Part shown: in pieces, positions 43,926 to 53,040 of the stretch
Layout: each line of letters opens with the position of its first letter
How positions within the stretch are numbered: position 1 is the stretch's first letter
Assembly: GCA_029261655.1 (NCBI GenBank)
Contig: JAJDAY010000036.1
Coordinates: forward strand, 57,380 to 121,379
Length of the DNA stretch: 64,000 bases
Direction of reading: 5' to 3'
Source of the DNA: Nitrospinaceae bacterium
GTDB taxonomy: Bacteria > Nitrospinota > Nitrospinia > Nitrospinales > VA-1
Translations under genes and position numbers: made by a program
The notes under the pieces: generated by a model
What the model was told of the DNA's origin: nothing
Seen by the model: the letters and a program-made list of their open reading frames with translations, nothing else
Databases searched by the model: none

Positions 43926-44852
43926 CTAATTATTCTGGTTTTCTAAAAGATGATAATAGGGTTTTAATTTAGACAGAACAACTTCCGCTTTTTCATCCGG
44001 GAATTCTTCAAATGATTCCTCAATCCGCCCCCAGTGCTTTTTGATGACATCGAAATTACGCTGGTCGTTTAGTTTTTGAATTTGCTTCGCAAAAGTTTGA
44101 ATAGATAAAATCATTTCTTTCAAACGGACGGATTCTTTGGCCACCCGCATTCGCCATTCTTTTCGCGCCCCGACCTGATGCGCGGGTGGAAGCAATCTTT
44201 CAAGCTCTTTTCCCAATTTAACCCTTTCAATGATGGCTTCATGGGCCCCGTTCAAAACCGATTCATCGATACCATTATTTTTAAATGAATCGAAAATAAC
44301 GTCAATGTCCTGCAGCACTTCTATCAGATGGAGTTGATGGAGAGACTGCTGGTCCAGGCCGTATTTTTTTTCCAATTGCAGAGGAGTGATAGACATTGAA
44401 GACTGCAATTTGCTGTGTAGAAATTCAGCTGTTTTTTCCAATTGTTTATCGGCATTCTCTTTACAGCGAGAACTGATTTCTTTCATCCTGGCCAGGAACT
44501 CATCTTCATTGCCTCTAACCTTATATAGCCCCTGGAACTTGGTGATCACTTGTTCCTGGATCAATTCCATATCCTGATTGATGCTGGCAAGAATTTTAGT
44601 TTTTCGGATTTCTTCCAAAGGCACAAGAAACTTAAGCCTGATGGCCTGCTCAATTTTGAAAAACTCCCTCGGCATGGCCCGTAAAAGTTTTTCGTAGGAA
44701 GCAACCAGTTCGTCCAGATGTTCGATAGAGTTTTTATTATTATTTCCGGTTTGCCGGATATTTATTTTCTTGAATCGGACAGAATTTTCCGCGATCAGGG
44801 AAAAGATTTTTTCCCGCTCCAGCACATCGATTTTAGCGTCCAGATCCTCCAT
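43926..44852 (-). CDS. Uncharacterised, mostly helical protein
   Basis: A 308-residue protein, rich in Lys, Glu and Leu, with long stretches predicted to be helical and coiled-coil-like (for example around residues 10-70 and 95-150). No export signal or domain is recognised. It ends 13 bases before sppA in the same direction and is likely in one operon with it. Confidence 0.5.
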   Translation of the reverse strand: MEDLDAKIDVLEREKIFSLIAENSVRFKKINIRQTGNNNKNSIEHLDELVASYEKLLRAMPREFFKIEQAIRLKFLVPLEEIRKTKILASINQDMELIQEQVITKFQGLYKVRGNEDEFLARMKEISSRCKENADKQLEKTAEFLHSKLQSSMSITPLQLEKKYGLDQQSLHQLHLIEVLQDIDVIFDSFKNNGIDESVLNGAHEAIIERVKLGKELERLLPPAHQVGARKEWRMRVAKESVRLKEMILSIQTFAKQIQKLNDQRNFDVIKKHWGRIEESFEEFPDEKAEVVLSKLKPYYHLLENQNN

Positions 44853-44899
44853 ACTTATAACCCTTCAATTTTAAAATTATTAAGCAGATTTATTGAAAA

Positions 44900-45700
44900 T
44901 TATTTTTTTGCCGATCTTGCGCAACGACAACCAATGCCGTAAAAATCTTTGGCGTCATCATATCCATAGCGTGCGGTGGATCGTAGATAGCCGGGTAAGC
45001 TGTTCCAGGCACCGCCGCGAATTGTGTGGTATTTTCCCTTTTCCGGACCTTGGGGGTTTTTTCGGGGACTCACCTTGTAGTAATTTTTATCATACCAATC
45101 GGAAACCCATTCAGCAACATTTCCAGCCAGATCGGAAATATCATTCGGAGTATTCCCGGCTCTCAAGGTTCCGACATCGGTAAAAACCAGGCCCTTCATG
45201 ACGAAACAGCAACGACCATAATTGGCTCTCAAACGATCCGGGGGCTCATTTCCCCAGGGATAAACCCGCCCCTCACCGCCTTTCGCCGAACGTTCCCACT
45301 CCGCTTCCGTGGGAAGACGCTTCCCTGCCCAGATACAGTAATCCCGACAGCGTTTCCAGGTGAGACCGAATACGGGGCGATCGCTCATATCCGGGCGTAC
45401 CTTGCGTCCGTACCATCCGGTGATGGTCGGATGCACCCTGGGCTGATCGTCCATGTAAGCTTCAAAATCCTTTCCCGTCGCCTCAAAACGATCCATGAAA
45501 TACGCGTCAAGATATACCTGGTGAGCGGGGCGCTCATCAATCCTTGCGGATTCATCCGGGTTTCCCATCGTAAATTCACCTTCAGGGATCAAGACCATTT
45601 CCGACCCCCTTTCTTCTGAGTGAACGGACGCAGCCAGTATCAAGACAAAGCCGACAACCACCAGAAATTTAACTATTTGGCGCATAAGTATCGATTCCAA
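44900..45700 (-). CDS. Exported formylglycine-generating-enzyme-like (SUMF1) protein
   Basis: A 266-residue protein with an N-terminal hydrophobic signal (KFLVVVGFVLILAASVHS). The SUMF1 domain covers residues 33-265: LIPEGEFTMGN, FEATGKDFEAY, GKRLPTEAEWERSAKGG, GNVAEWVSDWYD, TIRGGAWN and GIGCRCARS. It is a relative of the 19946-20872 protein but lacks the long linker and lipobox. Cys in GIGCRCARS is present, but true FGE activity is not assured. Confidence 0.88.
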   Translation of the reverse strand: MESILMRQIVKFLVVVGFVLILAASVHSEERGSEMVLIPEGEFTMGNPDESARIDERPAHQVYLDAYFMDRFEATGKDFEAYMDDQPRVHPTITGWYGRKVRPDMSDRPVFGLTWKRCRDYCIWAGKRLPTEAEWERSAKGGEGRVYPWGNEPPDRLRANYGRCCFVMKGLVFTDVGTLRAGNTPNDISDLAGNVAEWVSDWYDKNYYKVSPRKNPQGPEKGKYHTIRGGAWNSLPGYLRSTARYGYDDAKDFYGIGCRCARSAKK

Positions 45701-45843
45701 ATAAATATTGTGCCTCTTTAATGAAGGTATTATTATATAGATCGAATTTCGCTTCGTCAGGAGATTTTTTAAGTATCATTCTGTACGGCCTTTTTCCTGC
45801 TCACTCTCCCCCTGGCAGGGCCGAATTTTTTCCCAATTCTTCC

Positions 45844-46329
45844 ATGCGACTCATCAGGAAAATTGAAAATATTCTCGAAAAAATGGAAACCCTGGCCGTT
45901 TCGGTCCTGCTTTCCCTGATGATCCTGATCGCTTTCAGTCAGGTCATTTTGCGGAATTTATTTAATGAGGCCATTCTGTGGGGGGATATTTTTATCCGGC
46001 AGTTGGTATTGTGGGTGGGGTTTCTGGGCGCTTCATTGGCCGCGCGGGAATCAAAACATATCTCTGTTGATTTTTTACCGCATTTTTTACCTAAAACCTG
46101 GGGGAAGCTCATCCAGTTCATCGTCAATTTAACCGCTGGAATCATCAGCGGTTTTTTGGCTTTGGCCGCTTTTCGGTTCGTGCAATTTGAGATGGATGGC
46201 TCCGCCGTTCTTTTTCTGGATATCCCTGTCTGGATATTTCAAATCATTCTCCCTTACAGTTTTTTTGTCATTTCCGCACGTTTCCTTTTGAAAACTCTGG
46301 GCGCCCTCACTTTTAAAGGGAATTCCTGA
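45844..46329 (+). CDS. TRAP transporter small permease (DctQ-like)
   Basis: The small membrane subunit of a TRAP-type carboxylate transporter, 161 residues, four hydrophobic helices. The frame opens upstream at 45721, but the extra 41 residues are not family-like; the ATG at 45844 (MRLIRKIENILEKME) matches other DctQ proteins. It ends 3 bases before the large permease gene, in the usual order. The periplasmic binding protein DctP is not in the window. Confidence 0.85.
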   Translation: MRLIRKIENILEKMETLAVSVLLSLMILIAFSQVILRNLFNEAILWGDIFIRQLVLWVGFLGASLAARESKHISVDFLPHFLPKTWGKLIQFIVNLTAGIISGFLALAAFRFVQFEMDGSAVLFLDIPVWIFQIILPYSFFVISARFLLKTLGALTFKGNS

Positions 46330-46332
46330 TAA

Positions 46333-47607
46333 ATGGGCTTTCTAATTTTCGCCGCCATCGTTTTACTGGCTTTTCTCGGAACCCCTTTATTCGCCGTCAT
46401 CGGGCTTGGCGCCCTCCTTGCCTTTCATTTTGCGGAAATTGATCCCGCGGCGATCTTTATCGAACTTTACCGGGTGACGAGCAACCCGACACTGGTCGCG
46501 ATTCCATTATTCACCTTCGCGGGCTTTATCCTGGCAAATGGAAAAACTCCCGAACGGTTGACCGCCCTTTCGCAGGCTTTTTTTGGCGGTTTCACAGGAG
46601 GCGTGCCAATGGTCGTGTTGGCCGCCTGCGCCTTTTTCACCGCGTTCACAGGCGCGTCGGGCGTGACCATCATCGCGTTGGGAGGCCTGCTGTACCCTTT
46701 AATGCTCAAAGAAAAATATTCCAAGAATTTTTCGTTGGGGCTGATGACCTCGTCTGGCAGTCTGGGCTTATTGTTCCCGCCGTCCATTCCCTTGATCCTC
46801 TATGCACTGGTAGCACAGGTGAATGTGGATCAGCTTTTTCTGGCGGGAATCGTCCCCGGAACCGTCATGATTTTGATCGTTGGCGCGTATAGTGTCGTCA
46901 GGAGCAAATCCCTTAAAATCACAAAAAAACCCTTTCATTGGGATCAAGCCCTCCGTTCCCTGCGCGAGGCTATCTGGGAAATCCCGCTTCCCTTCATCAT
47001 TTTATTTGGCATCTACGGCGGTATCATCACAGTGGCAGAAGCCGCCGCCGTCACGGTGGTCTACGTGATCGTGGTGGAATCTTTCATTTACAAGGACCTG
47101 CACCCCTTTCAAGACCTTCCCCGGATAATGCGGGAGAGCATGGTGCTGGTCGGGACCATCCTGATCATTCTTGGAACCGCGATGGGGTTCACCAACTACC
47201 TGATCGACGAACAAATTCCCATGCAACTCCTGGAGTTCATGAAGCAGTACATTCACGATCCCTTGACCTTTCTCATCGCGCTCAACGTTTTCCTGTTGCT
47301 CGTGGGTTGCATGATGGATATTTTTTCCGCCATCATCGTGGTGGTTCCCCTGATCGTCCCCATCGCTAAAAGTTTTGACATCAATATGGTCCATTTGGGC
47401 ATTATTTTTCTGACCAATCTCGAAATCGGCTACTCCACACCGCCGGTGGGCATCAATCTTTTTATCGCCAGTTCCAGGTTCAACGAGCCCATTTTACAGC
47501 TTTACCGATCCGCCCTCCCCTTTCTCGGCCTTAGAATAATGGGTCTGCTGGCCATCACCTATCTACCGGTTTTAAGCCTGTTTTTACCCAATCTTTTCAG
47601 GCCTTGA
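46333..47607 (+). CDS. TRAP transporter large permease (DctM-like)
   Basis: A 424-residue polytopic membrane protein (about 11-12 helices) that forms the transport channel of a TRAP system. TRAP motifs such as FTGASGVTIIALGGLLYP and SGSLGLLFPPSIPLILYA are present. The substrate is set by the absent DctP partner. A small hairpin (AGGCCT-tg-AGGCC) and T-run follow the stop at about 47600-47616. Confidence 0.92.
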   Translation: MGFLIFAAIVLLAFLGTPLFAVIGLGALLAFHFAEIDPAAIFIELYRVTSNPTLVAIPLFTFAGFILANGKTPERLTALSQAFFGGFTGGVPMVVLAACAFFTAFTGASGVTIIALGGLLYPLMLKEKYSKNFSLGLMTSSGSLGLLFPPSIPLILYALVAQVNVDQLFLAGIVPGTVMILIVGAYSVVRSKSLKITKKPFHWDQALRSLREAIWEIPLPFIILFGIYGGIITVAEAAAVTVVYVIVVESFIYKDLHPFQDLPRIMRESMVLVGTILIILGTAMGFTNYLIDEQIPMQLLEFMKQYIHDPLTFLIALNVFLLLVGCMMDIFSAIIVVVPLIVPIAKSFDINMVHLGIIFLTNLEIGYSTPPVGINLFIASSRFNEPILQLYRSALPFLGLRIMGLLAITYLPVLSLFLPNLFRP

Positions 47608-47718
47608 GGCCGTTTTCTTCGGAAATCCTGTTTTTAATTTGACAAACCTGTTTGTGTCCTAAAATATAGAAGATCAACCCATGATTAGAAACGATGCTTT
47701 CTCGATAATGCTAATAAT

Positions 47719-48630
47719 ATGAACCGCAGAAGCTTTTTAAAATCAATCGCCGGCTTTTCGATTGCCGCGGCGGGGGCGCAACTGGCCCTCCCCGTATCGG
47801 CCAAATGCCAGATGGTTGCCCCCTTCACGGAATTGGTCGGGAAAACCTTTCTCGATCAGCGCATAGAGGAAGGCATCGCCAAATTAAAACGGGAAAATCC
47901 ATTCTTAAAAATCGGCGAAACCCATTGCCATTCCGTTTTTTCTGACGGGACTTATTCTGTGGATAAAATTCTGGCCCGGTCCGCAAGGATAGGACTGGAT
48001 TTTATCGTCATCACGGAACACGTTCAACCGTACAAATTCCCTCTGGAGCATACCCTGGCGTCTATCCGGGAACGTAGCCGTTGTTGTCGGGAATGGAGTC
48101 ATCCCGATCTGAAGCCCATTGATGTTTATCCGGGGTTTGAGGTCAGCACTCAGCAAGGTCATTTGATATTGGTGATGGACACGGATTATCTGAAACTCAA
48201 TAAATTGCGGGAACTGAACACGCAGTTTTCTCTGTTTGACAAAAAAATGATTTCAATGGAAGATTGCGCAAAAATGGCGCGTCCGTTTGGAGGCGTCTCC
48301 ATCATTGCGCATCCCGAAAGAAAACGCACCGCTTATCCTTTCGGCGTTTCCATACCGTTTGCCAGGCAATACCTGACCGGTCTGGTAGACGCAATTGAAG
48401 ATATTTCCACAGGCCACAGTTTTGAGGAAAATTATTCAGAAGAACTTGGCATGGCTTCCATTGGTTCCAGCGACGACCATTTCAATCTCATCATCGGAAC
48501 GACGGTGACGGGCTATGATTCACGTAAACATAAAAATTTATTATCCGCAATCAGGGCACACGAAACTCAGGCCATCAAAGTGAATGATTCCCTGGACGAC
48601 CTTCTGGGGATGGCCCGCCTGGTACTTTAA
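47719..48630 (+). CDS. Exported PHP-domain phosphoesterase
   Basis: A 303-residue protein with a twin-arginine signal (MNRRSFLKS, 1-25). The PHP (polymerase and histidinol phosphatase) domain has its metal-binding residues in THCHSVFSDGTYS, ITEHV, IAHPERKRT and GSSDDHF. PHP proteins hydrolyse phosphoesters with divalent metals. A Tat signal suggests the folded, metal-loaded protein is exported to the periplasm. It is directly followed by ogt with no gap. Confidence 0.82.
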   Translation: MNRRSFLKSIAGFSIAAAGAQLALPVSAKCQMVAPFTELVGKTFLDQRIEEGIAKLKRENPFLKIGETHCHSVFSDGTYSVDKILARSARIGLDFIVITEHVQPYKFPLEHTLASIRERSRCCREWSHPDLKPIDVYPGFEVSTQQGHLILVMDTDYLKLNKLRELNTQFSLFDKKMISMEDCAKMARPFGGVSIIAHPERKRTAYPFGVSIPFARQYLTGLVDAIEDISTGHSFEENYSEELGMASIGSSDDHFNLIIGTTVTGYDSRKHKNLLSAIRAHETQAIKVNDSLDDLLGMARLVL

Positions 48631-49158
48631 ATGCCAAAGCCTGCTTTATCTCCCTCTGCCTCCATTTATTATGCGTTTCACCCCAGTCCTCTGGGCTTGA
48701 TCGGCATTGCCGGGTCCGATCAGGGCCTCACGAGAATCGTTTTGGCATTGCCCGATGAATCCCATTTCGTCGATCATCTTAAAAATACCTTCCAGAGCGA
48801 ATGCTTAAAAAAACCTGATTTTTTCGAGAGTGTGGTAAAACAGTTAAGCCTTTATTTTTCAGGTGATCTTGAAAGGTTTGACTGCCCCCTGGATTTGAGC
48901 CGGGGAACCCCCTTTCAGCAAAAAGTCTGGCAGGAATTAACCAACATTCCCTATGGCACGACGATCAGTTACCGGACTCTGGCCGAAGCCATTGGCCAGC
49001 CCAAGGCATTTCGCGCGGTTGGCAACGCCAATGGGAAAAATCCGTTGCCCCTCATCATTCCCTGTCATCGGGTGATACAGGGAAACGGCAGCCTGGGAGG
49101 GTACACCGGTGGTTTGCACATCAAACGTTTTTTACTGGATCACGAAAATAAGCAATAA
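48631..49158 (+). CDS. ogt: Methylated-DNA-protein-cysteine methyltransferase
   Basis: Repairs O6-alkylguanine by moving the alkyl group to its own Cys. The 175-residue protein has the active-site IIPCHRVI (Cys in PCHR), the VWQELTNIPYGTTISY helix-turn-helix region and GGYTGGLHIKRFLL. No Ada-type regulatory domain is present. Begins immediately after the PHP gene stop. Confidence 0.95.
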   Translation: MPKPALSPSASIYYAFHPSPLGLIGIAGSDQGLTRIVLALPDESHFVDHLKNTFQSECLKKPDFFESVVKQLSLYFSGDLERFDCPLDLSRGTPFQQKVWQELTNIPYGTTISYRTLAEAIGQPKAFRAVGNANGKNPLPLIIPCHRVIQGNGSLGGYTGGLHIKRFLLDHENKQ

Positions 49159-49204
49159 GGGTTCTGATAATTTCTCACCTCTGACAAACAGCCGACTCCT
49201 GTAA

Positions 49205-49963
49205 ATGGGATTGTACCGAACGAACGCAATTGTTTTACGCAGTATCAAGCTTTCTGAAACGGACAAGCTCGTCACTTTTATGTCTGAACAGTTCGGCAAG
49301 GTCAAGTGCGTCGCCCGTGGAGCCAGAAAAATCAAGAGCCGGTTCGCAGGTTCCCTGGAACCCATGACCCATGTATATTTGATCTATTTTGGCAAGGAAA
49401 ACCAGCAACTATTCAGTCTCAACAACGCCGATATCATTGAATCGTTTCACCAACTCAGGGAGGACTTCCAGAAGTTATACACCGGAGTCTACCTGAATGA
49501 ACTGGTGGACGCTATGACCGTGGAAATGCAGGAGGACAAACAAATTTTTCAACTCCTTCTGGATTCATTGAACGCTCTGCAAAACCAGAGCGGCTTTGAA
49601 ACCTTGTGCCGGATGTTTGAAATCCGTCTTTTATCCGTTTCAGGCCATAGACCGGAACTGAATCATTGCGCTGTTTGTAAAACCGCCAAGGTCAACGGCT
49701 GGGTCGGGTTCAGTTATGCCAGAAGGGGGATTGTTTGCGGACATTGCATGAAACAAACCGGTACGGAGATCAAGTTCACGACCGGCACCTTGAATTACCT
49801 GCGAAAACTGCTGACCCTGGACATCAACTGTTCCGGCAGGCTAAAATTCCCCAAAGGAATGGATGAAGAGATCGAAAAAATCACCCACCGTCTTATCCTG
49901 TCCCATGTGGGGCGGGAGCTCAAGTCCTACCCTTTCATTAAAAACATGGCGGCCATCGGGTGA
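49205..49963 (+). CDS. recO: DNA repair protein RecO
   Basis: Annealing and recombination mediator that helps load RecA. The 252-residue protein has the RecO N-terminal OB-fold start (MGLYRTNAIVLRSIKLSETDKL, abridged) and a zinc site with CAVCK and CGHC (about residues 157-180). Overlaps the RidA frame only if the upstream GTG start is used for that gene. Confidence 0.93.
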   Translation: MGLYRTNAIVLRSIKLSETDKLVTFMSEQFGKVKCVARGARKIKSRFAGSLEPMTHVYLIYFGKENQQLFSLNNADIIESFHQLREDFQKLYTGVYLNELVDAMTVEMQEDKQIFQLLLDSLNALQNQSGFETLCRMFEIRLLSVSGHRPELNHCAVCKTAKVNGWVGFSYARRGIVCGHCMKQTGTEIKFTTGTLNYLRKLLTLDINCSGRLKFPKGMDEEIEKITHRLILSHVGRELKSYPFIKNMAAIG

Positions 49964-49989
49964 CCCCTGGCCATTTAAAACAGGTTATC

Positions 49990-50373
49990 ATGGGAAAAAA
50001 AATCATTAAGACAGATCGGGCGCCTGCGGCGATCGGTCCCTACGAACAGGCAATCGGGATTGGCGGTTTTTTGTTCACGTCAGGGCAAATCGCGCTCGAC
50101 CCGGCCACCGGAAATTTTCTTGAAGGCAGTATCGAAGAGGAAACCGAACTCGTCATCCAGAACCTGGAAGGTATTTTGACAGAGGCGGGTTTAACACTGA
50201 AGGATGTTGTCAAGACCACGGTGTACCTGACCGACCTTGGCAACTTCGGGCGCGTGAATCAGGTGTACGAAAGGTTTTTTGGCGAAAGCAAACCCGCACG
50301 TGCGTGTGTGCAGGTAGCGGCCCTGCCAAAGGGCGCGCAAATTGAAATAGACGCGGTTGCCAGTTACAGTTAA
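49990..50373 (+). CDS. RidA/YjgF/YER057c family deaminase
   Basis: Deaminates reactive enamine/imine intermediates such as 2-aminoacrylate. From the ATG at 49990 the protein is 127 residues, the family norm; an upstream GTG at 49960 adds 10 unrelated residues and overlaps recO. Typical segments are DRAPAAIGPYEQAI, FTSGQIALDP and RACVQVAALPKGAQIEIDAVA (split). Confidence 0.93.
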   Translation: MGKKIIKTDRAPAAIGPYEQAIGIGGFLFTSGQIALDPATGNFLEGSIEEETELVIQNLEGILTEAGLTLKDVVKTTVYLTDLGNFGRVNQVYERFFGESKPARACVQVAALPKGAQIEIDAVASYS

Positions 50374-50391
50374 AAAGGAATAGCAGGTTTT

Positions 50392-50640
50392 ATGGCTAAG
50401 AAAAATACAGGTCAACGCAACTTTTTTCGCTTCATGACCCTGATAGGAGTGGTGGTGGTCGGCGGTCTTGGCTACAGTTTTTTAGGAGCGGCGCCTAAAT
50501 TGAGTGATACAGATTTTCACAAGGACACATCGTCTGTTGAAACCTGCCTTAAATGCCATGTCCATGCCGAAACCAAAGCCCCCATCATGCCGCATCGCCA
50601 AATGGGTTCCTGCACCTTCTGCCACCGGCCCGCTGCCTGA
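50392..50640 (+). CDS. Small membrane-anchored diheme cytochrome c
   Basis: An 82-residue protein with one N-terminal membrane helix (about residues 16-33) and two c-heme motifs, CLKCH and CTFCH. Between them lies APIMPHRQMGSC. The PHR-x2-G-x-C-x2-CH pattern resembles magnetochrome-like and NapB-like mini-cytochromes. It should face the periplasm and pass electrons in a respiratory chain. It follows RidA by 18 bases but is probably unrelated in function. Which partner it serves is unknown. Confidence 0.8.
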   Translation: MAKKNTGQRNFFRFMTLIGVVVVGGLGYSFLGAAPKLSDTDFHKDTSSVETCLKCHVHAETKAPIMPHRQMGSCTFCHRPAA

Positions 50641-50654
50641 AAAGCACTCTTCCT

Positions 50655-52037
50655 TTAATGATGGAGCAAAGGCGGCTTTCCCGTTGGAAACACATTGAAA
50701 CCAATATCAAAAAGCTGTTGATGATTCAGATGGTTCCTGCCGTCGAAAATAAACGCGGGCTTTTCCATCGAATCATATATTTTCTGGTAATCCAGGGACC
50801 GATACTCATCCCACGCCGTCATCAGGGCAATGCAGTGGGCTCCATTGGCGGCTGAATAGGGATCCAGAATATATTCTATCCCCTTGATATCTTCGAGATC
50901 CATTTTCGCATTTTCAAGGGCATGCGGGTCGGTGATGCTAAGGTGGGCCCTTTCTTCATACAACTGCCGGGCCAGGTTAATGGACGGGGTGTCTCTGGTG
51001 TCCCCTGTATCGGGTTTGAAGGCAAAACCAAAAACCGCGATTTTCTTCCCCACAAGTGTATTGAACATGGCGCGAAGCATCCGCTTGACAAAACGCTGGA
51101 CCTGGTAATCGTTGATAGAAACCACCTGTTTCCAGAAATCGGCGACTTCATTCAAACGGTAGTATTCACAGAGATAAACCAGATTGAGAATATCTTTACG
51201 AAAACAAGATCCGCCAAAACCAATCCCGGCGTTCAGAAATTTTTCGCCGATGCGTGTGTCCTTGCCCACGGCAAAAGCGACTTCGCTGATATCCGCCTCG
51301 GTGGCCTCGCAAACTGCGGAAATGCTGTTGATGGAAGATATTCGCTGAGCCAGAAAAGCGTTGGACACCAGTTTTGAAAGTTCACTGCTCCACAAGTTGG
51401 TTGTGATGATCTTTTCAGGGGGAACCCAGTTGGCATAAATTTTAACCAGTTCATCCCGCGCGATCCTGCCGGTTTCCGTTTCTTTTGACCCGATCAAAAC
51501 CCGGTCCGGGTTTTCCATGTCGGAAATGGCCGTTCCTTCCGCCATAAATTCCGGATTCGATAATATTTCAAAATGAACCGAATTATTTCCTGAATGTAAA
51601 ATCGCTTCCAGAGCTTCCGCATTTCTGACCGGGAGAGTACTTTTTTCGATAACAATTTTATCCGTTTTTGAATTTTCCTTGATGCGCCTTGCCGTCAGCT
51701 CCACGAACTGCAAATCAGCGGCTTTACCCGCGCCTTCGCCAAAAGATTTCGTCGGCGTGTTGACCGAAACAAAAATGATGTCTGCCTCGGCAATTTCCTT
51801 ATCAACATCGGTCGAGAAAAATAAATTTTTGCCTCGGGATTTTTCAACTCGTTCTTTTAATCCGGGCTCAAAAATGGGAAGGTCATCTGAGTTCCAGGCA
51901 TCAATGCGCGGTTTGGAGATATCAACGATCGTGACTTTATAGTCCGGACATTTGTTGGCGATAATGGTCATCGTCGGTCCGCCGACGTAGCCCGCGCCGA
52001 TACAGACAATTTTCTTATAAAATTTTCCTGCGCTCAT
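50655..52037 (-). CDS. UDP-glucose 6-dehydrogenase
   Basis: Oxidises UDP-glucose to UDP-glucuronate for capsule, LPS or other polysaccharide. The 460-residue protein shows NAD-binding CIGAGYVGGPTM and catalytic Cys in FGGSCFRKDI. The N-terminal KVTIVDISKPRIDAWN and the FGEGAGKAADLQF segment match the animal and plant form more than bacterial Ugd. It converges on the small diheme cytochrome gene with 14 bases between. Confidence 0.93.
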   Translation of the reverse strand: MSAGKFYKKIVCIGAGYVGGPTMTIIANKCPDYKVTIVDISKPRIDAWNSDDLPIFEPGLKERVEKSRGKNLFFSTDVDKEIAEADIIFVSVNTPTKSFGEGAGKAADLQFVELTARRIKENSKTDKIVIEKSTLPVRNAEALEAILHSGNNSVHFEILSNPEFMAEGTAISDMENPDRVLIGSKETETGRIARDELVKIYANWVPPEKIITTNLWSSELSKLVSNAFLAQRISSINSISAVCEATEADISEVAFAVGKDTRIGEKFLNAGIGFGGSCFRKDILNLVYLCEYYRLNEVADFWKQVVSINDYQVQRFVKRMLRAMFNTLVGKKIAVFGFAFKPDTGDTRDTPSINLARQLYEERAHLSITDPHALENAKMDLEDIKGIEYILDPYSAANGAHCIALMTAWDEYRSLDYQKIYDSMEKPAFIFDGRNHLNHQQLFDIGFNVFPTGKPPLLHH

Positions 52038-52065
52038 TCACAACCTCGGATACTGTATTTGGGGG

Positions 52066-52104
52066 ATAAAAAAAGAGACCTGCCCCCTCATCGGAAGCAG
52101 GTCT
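52066..52104 (-). terminator. Rho-independent terminator of the tetraheme cytochrome gene
   Basis: Read on the minus strand, AGACCTGC (52104-52097) and GCAGGTCT (52083-52076) form an 8-bp stem followed by CTTTTTTTATC. It lies 21 bases past the stop of the cytochrome gene at 52125. Confidence 0.85.
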
Positions 52105-52124
52105 TCAAATAAAAAAAGCTTGTT

Positions 52125-52955
52125 TTACTTTTGGTAGTTAAAACTCTTCTTCTTACTATTGTAAGGCATGGATTTCCCTTTGAACAAAAGCTTGCCTTTT
52201 TTCACAGCAAAATCCTCAATCACGAGAGGTGTCTTTTCGGCAATGGACACTTCTTTTTTACGGTCTTTAAGTTTCTCAAGTTTCTGGTCCTCATTATCTT
52301 CATTCCAGTACTTGTCTTTCTCATGAACTTTCTTTTTACGCTCTTCAAAGTTGAACTTGTATTTATCATGTACATCCGGCTGAAAGGGGGTTTTCGGATG
52401 GGTGTGACAACGCGTACAGACGTTGGCGTAATCCCATCTTTGGCCGTACTTTTCAGTTTCGGCTTTTTTGAAATCCCCTTTGGTGTTTTTCATAACGACC
52501 CTGAACTGCGATCCACCGGCAACGGAATGACACATTTCACAGCCCACTTGCTCTAAGTTCGGCTCTTCCGGGTCGATAGCGGTACTGCGGTCCTTGCCTT
52601 TATGCATGGTCCCGGCAGGCTTAAAGCCACCCTTTTGACGATAGCCCGTGGTATGACAGCGCAAACACAGGGGGGTGGTGGTGTAGTCTTTTTGAGGATC
52701 CAGTTTGACTCGTTTTTTAGCTTCTTCGCGGACCCCAGGTTTCAGTAAATTGTAAGTATTCCCGTGCGGCGATTTAACCCATGCCTGATAATACGAATCA
52801 TGGCAACTTCCATTACATTTGACCGCGCCAACATAAGACGGTGATTTGGGTATTTTCTTTTTCTTTTTCTTTTTCGCGTCCGCGTCGCCCACCGCACTCA
52901 CTACAAATGTGAAGGACAACAAAACCAGGCTCAGTACTTTAAAAATCTTCCCCAT
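52125..52955 (-). CDS. Tetraheme cytochrome c554-like protein
   Basis: A 276-residue exported multiheme cytochrome. The start at 52955 (MGKIFKVLSLVLLSF) has a strong ribosome-binding site (GGAGGAAG); the frame opens further upstream but without a signal sequence. After the signal peptide comes a Lys-rich run. Four c-heme sites follow: CNGSCH, CLRCH, CEMCH and CTRCH. The first has three residues between the Cys, an unusual CX3CH spacing. The pattern resembles the c554 family of nitrifiers and other anaerobic or nitrogen-cycle bacteria. The C-terminal third is highly charged. It has its own promoter and terminator, so it is a single-gene unit. Confidence 0.85.
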   Translation of the reverse strand: MGKIFKVLSLVLLSFTFVVSAVGDADAKKKKKKKIPKSPSYVGAVKCNGSCHDSYYQAWVKSPHGNTYNLLKPGVREEAKKRVKLDPQKDYTTTPLCLRCHTTGYRQKGGFKPAGTMHKGKDRSTAIDPEEPNLEQVGCEMCHSVAGGSQFRVVMKNTKGDFKKAETEKYGQRWDYANVCTRCHTHPKTPFQPDVHDKYKFNFEERKKKVHEKDKYWNEDNEDQKLEKLKDRKKEVSIAEKTPLVIEDFAVKKGKLLFKGKSMPYNSKKKSFNYQK

Positions 52956-53011
52956 CACTTCCTCCAATACACGGAAACCATAATAAGTCAATTTTCCTCC
53001 CTAACTGACGA

Positions 53012-53040
53012 AGAATAGTATAATTCCCTTATGCGGTCAA
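53012..53040 (-). promoter_or_regulatory. Predicted promoter of the tetraheme cytochrome gene
   Basis: On the minus strand, TTGACC (53040-53035) and TATTCT (53017-53012) are 17 bases apart. The -10 box lies 56 bases before the ATG at 52955. Confidence 0.5.
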
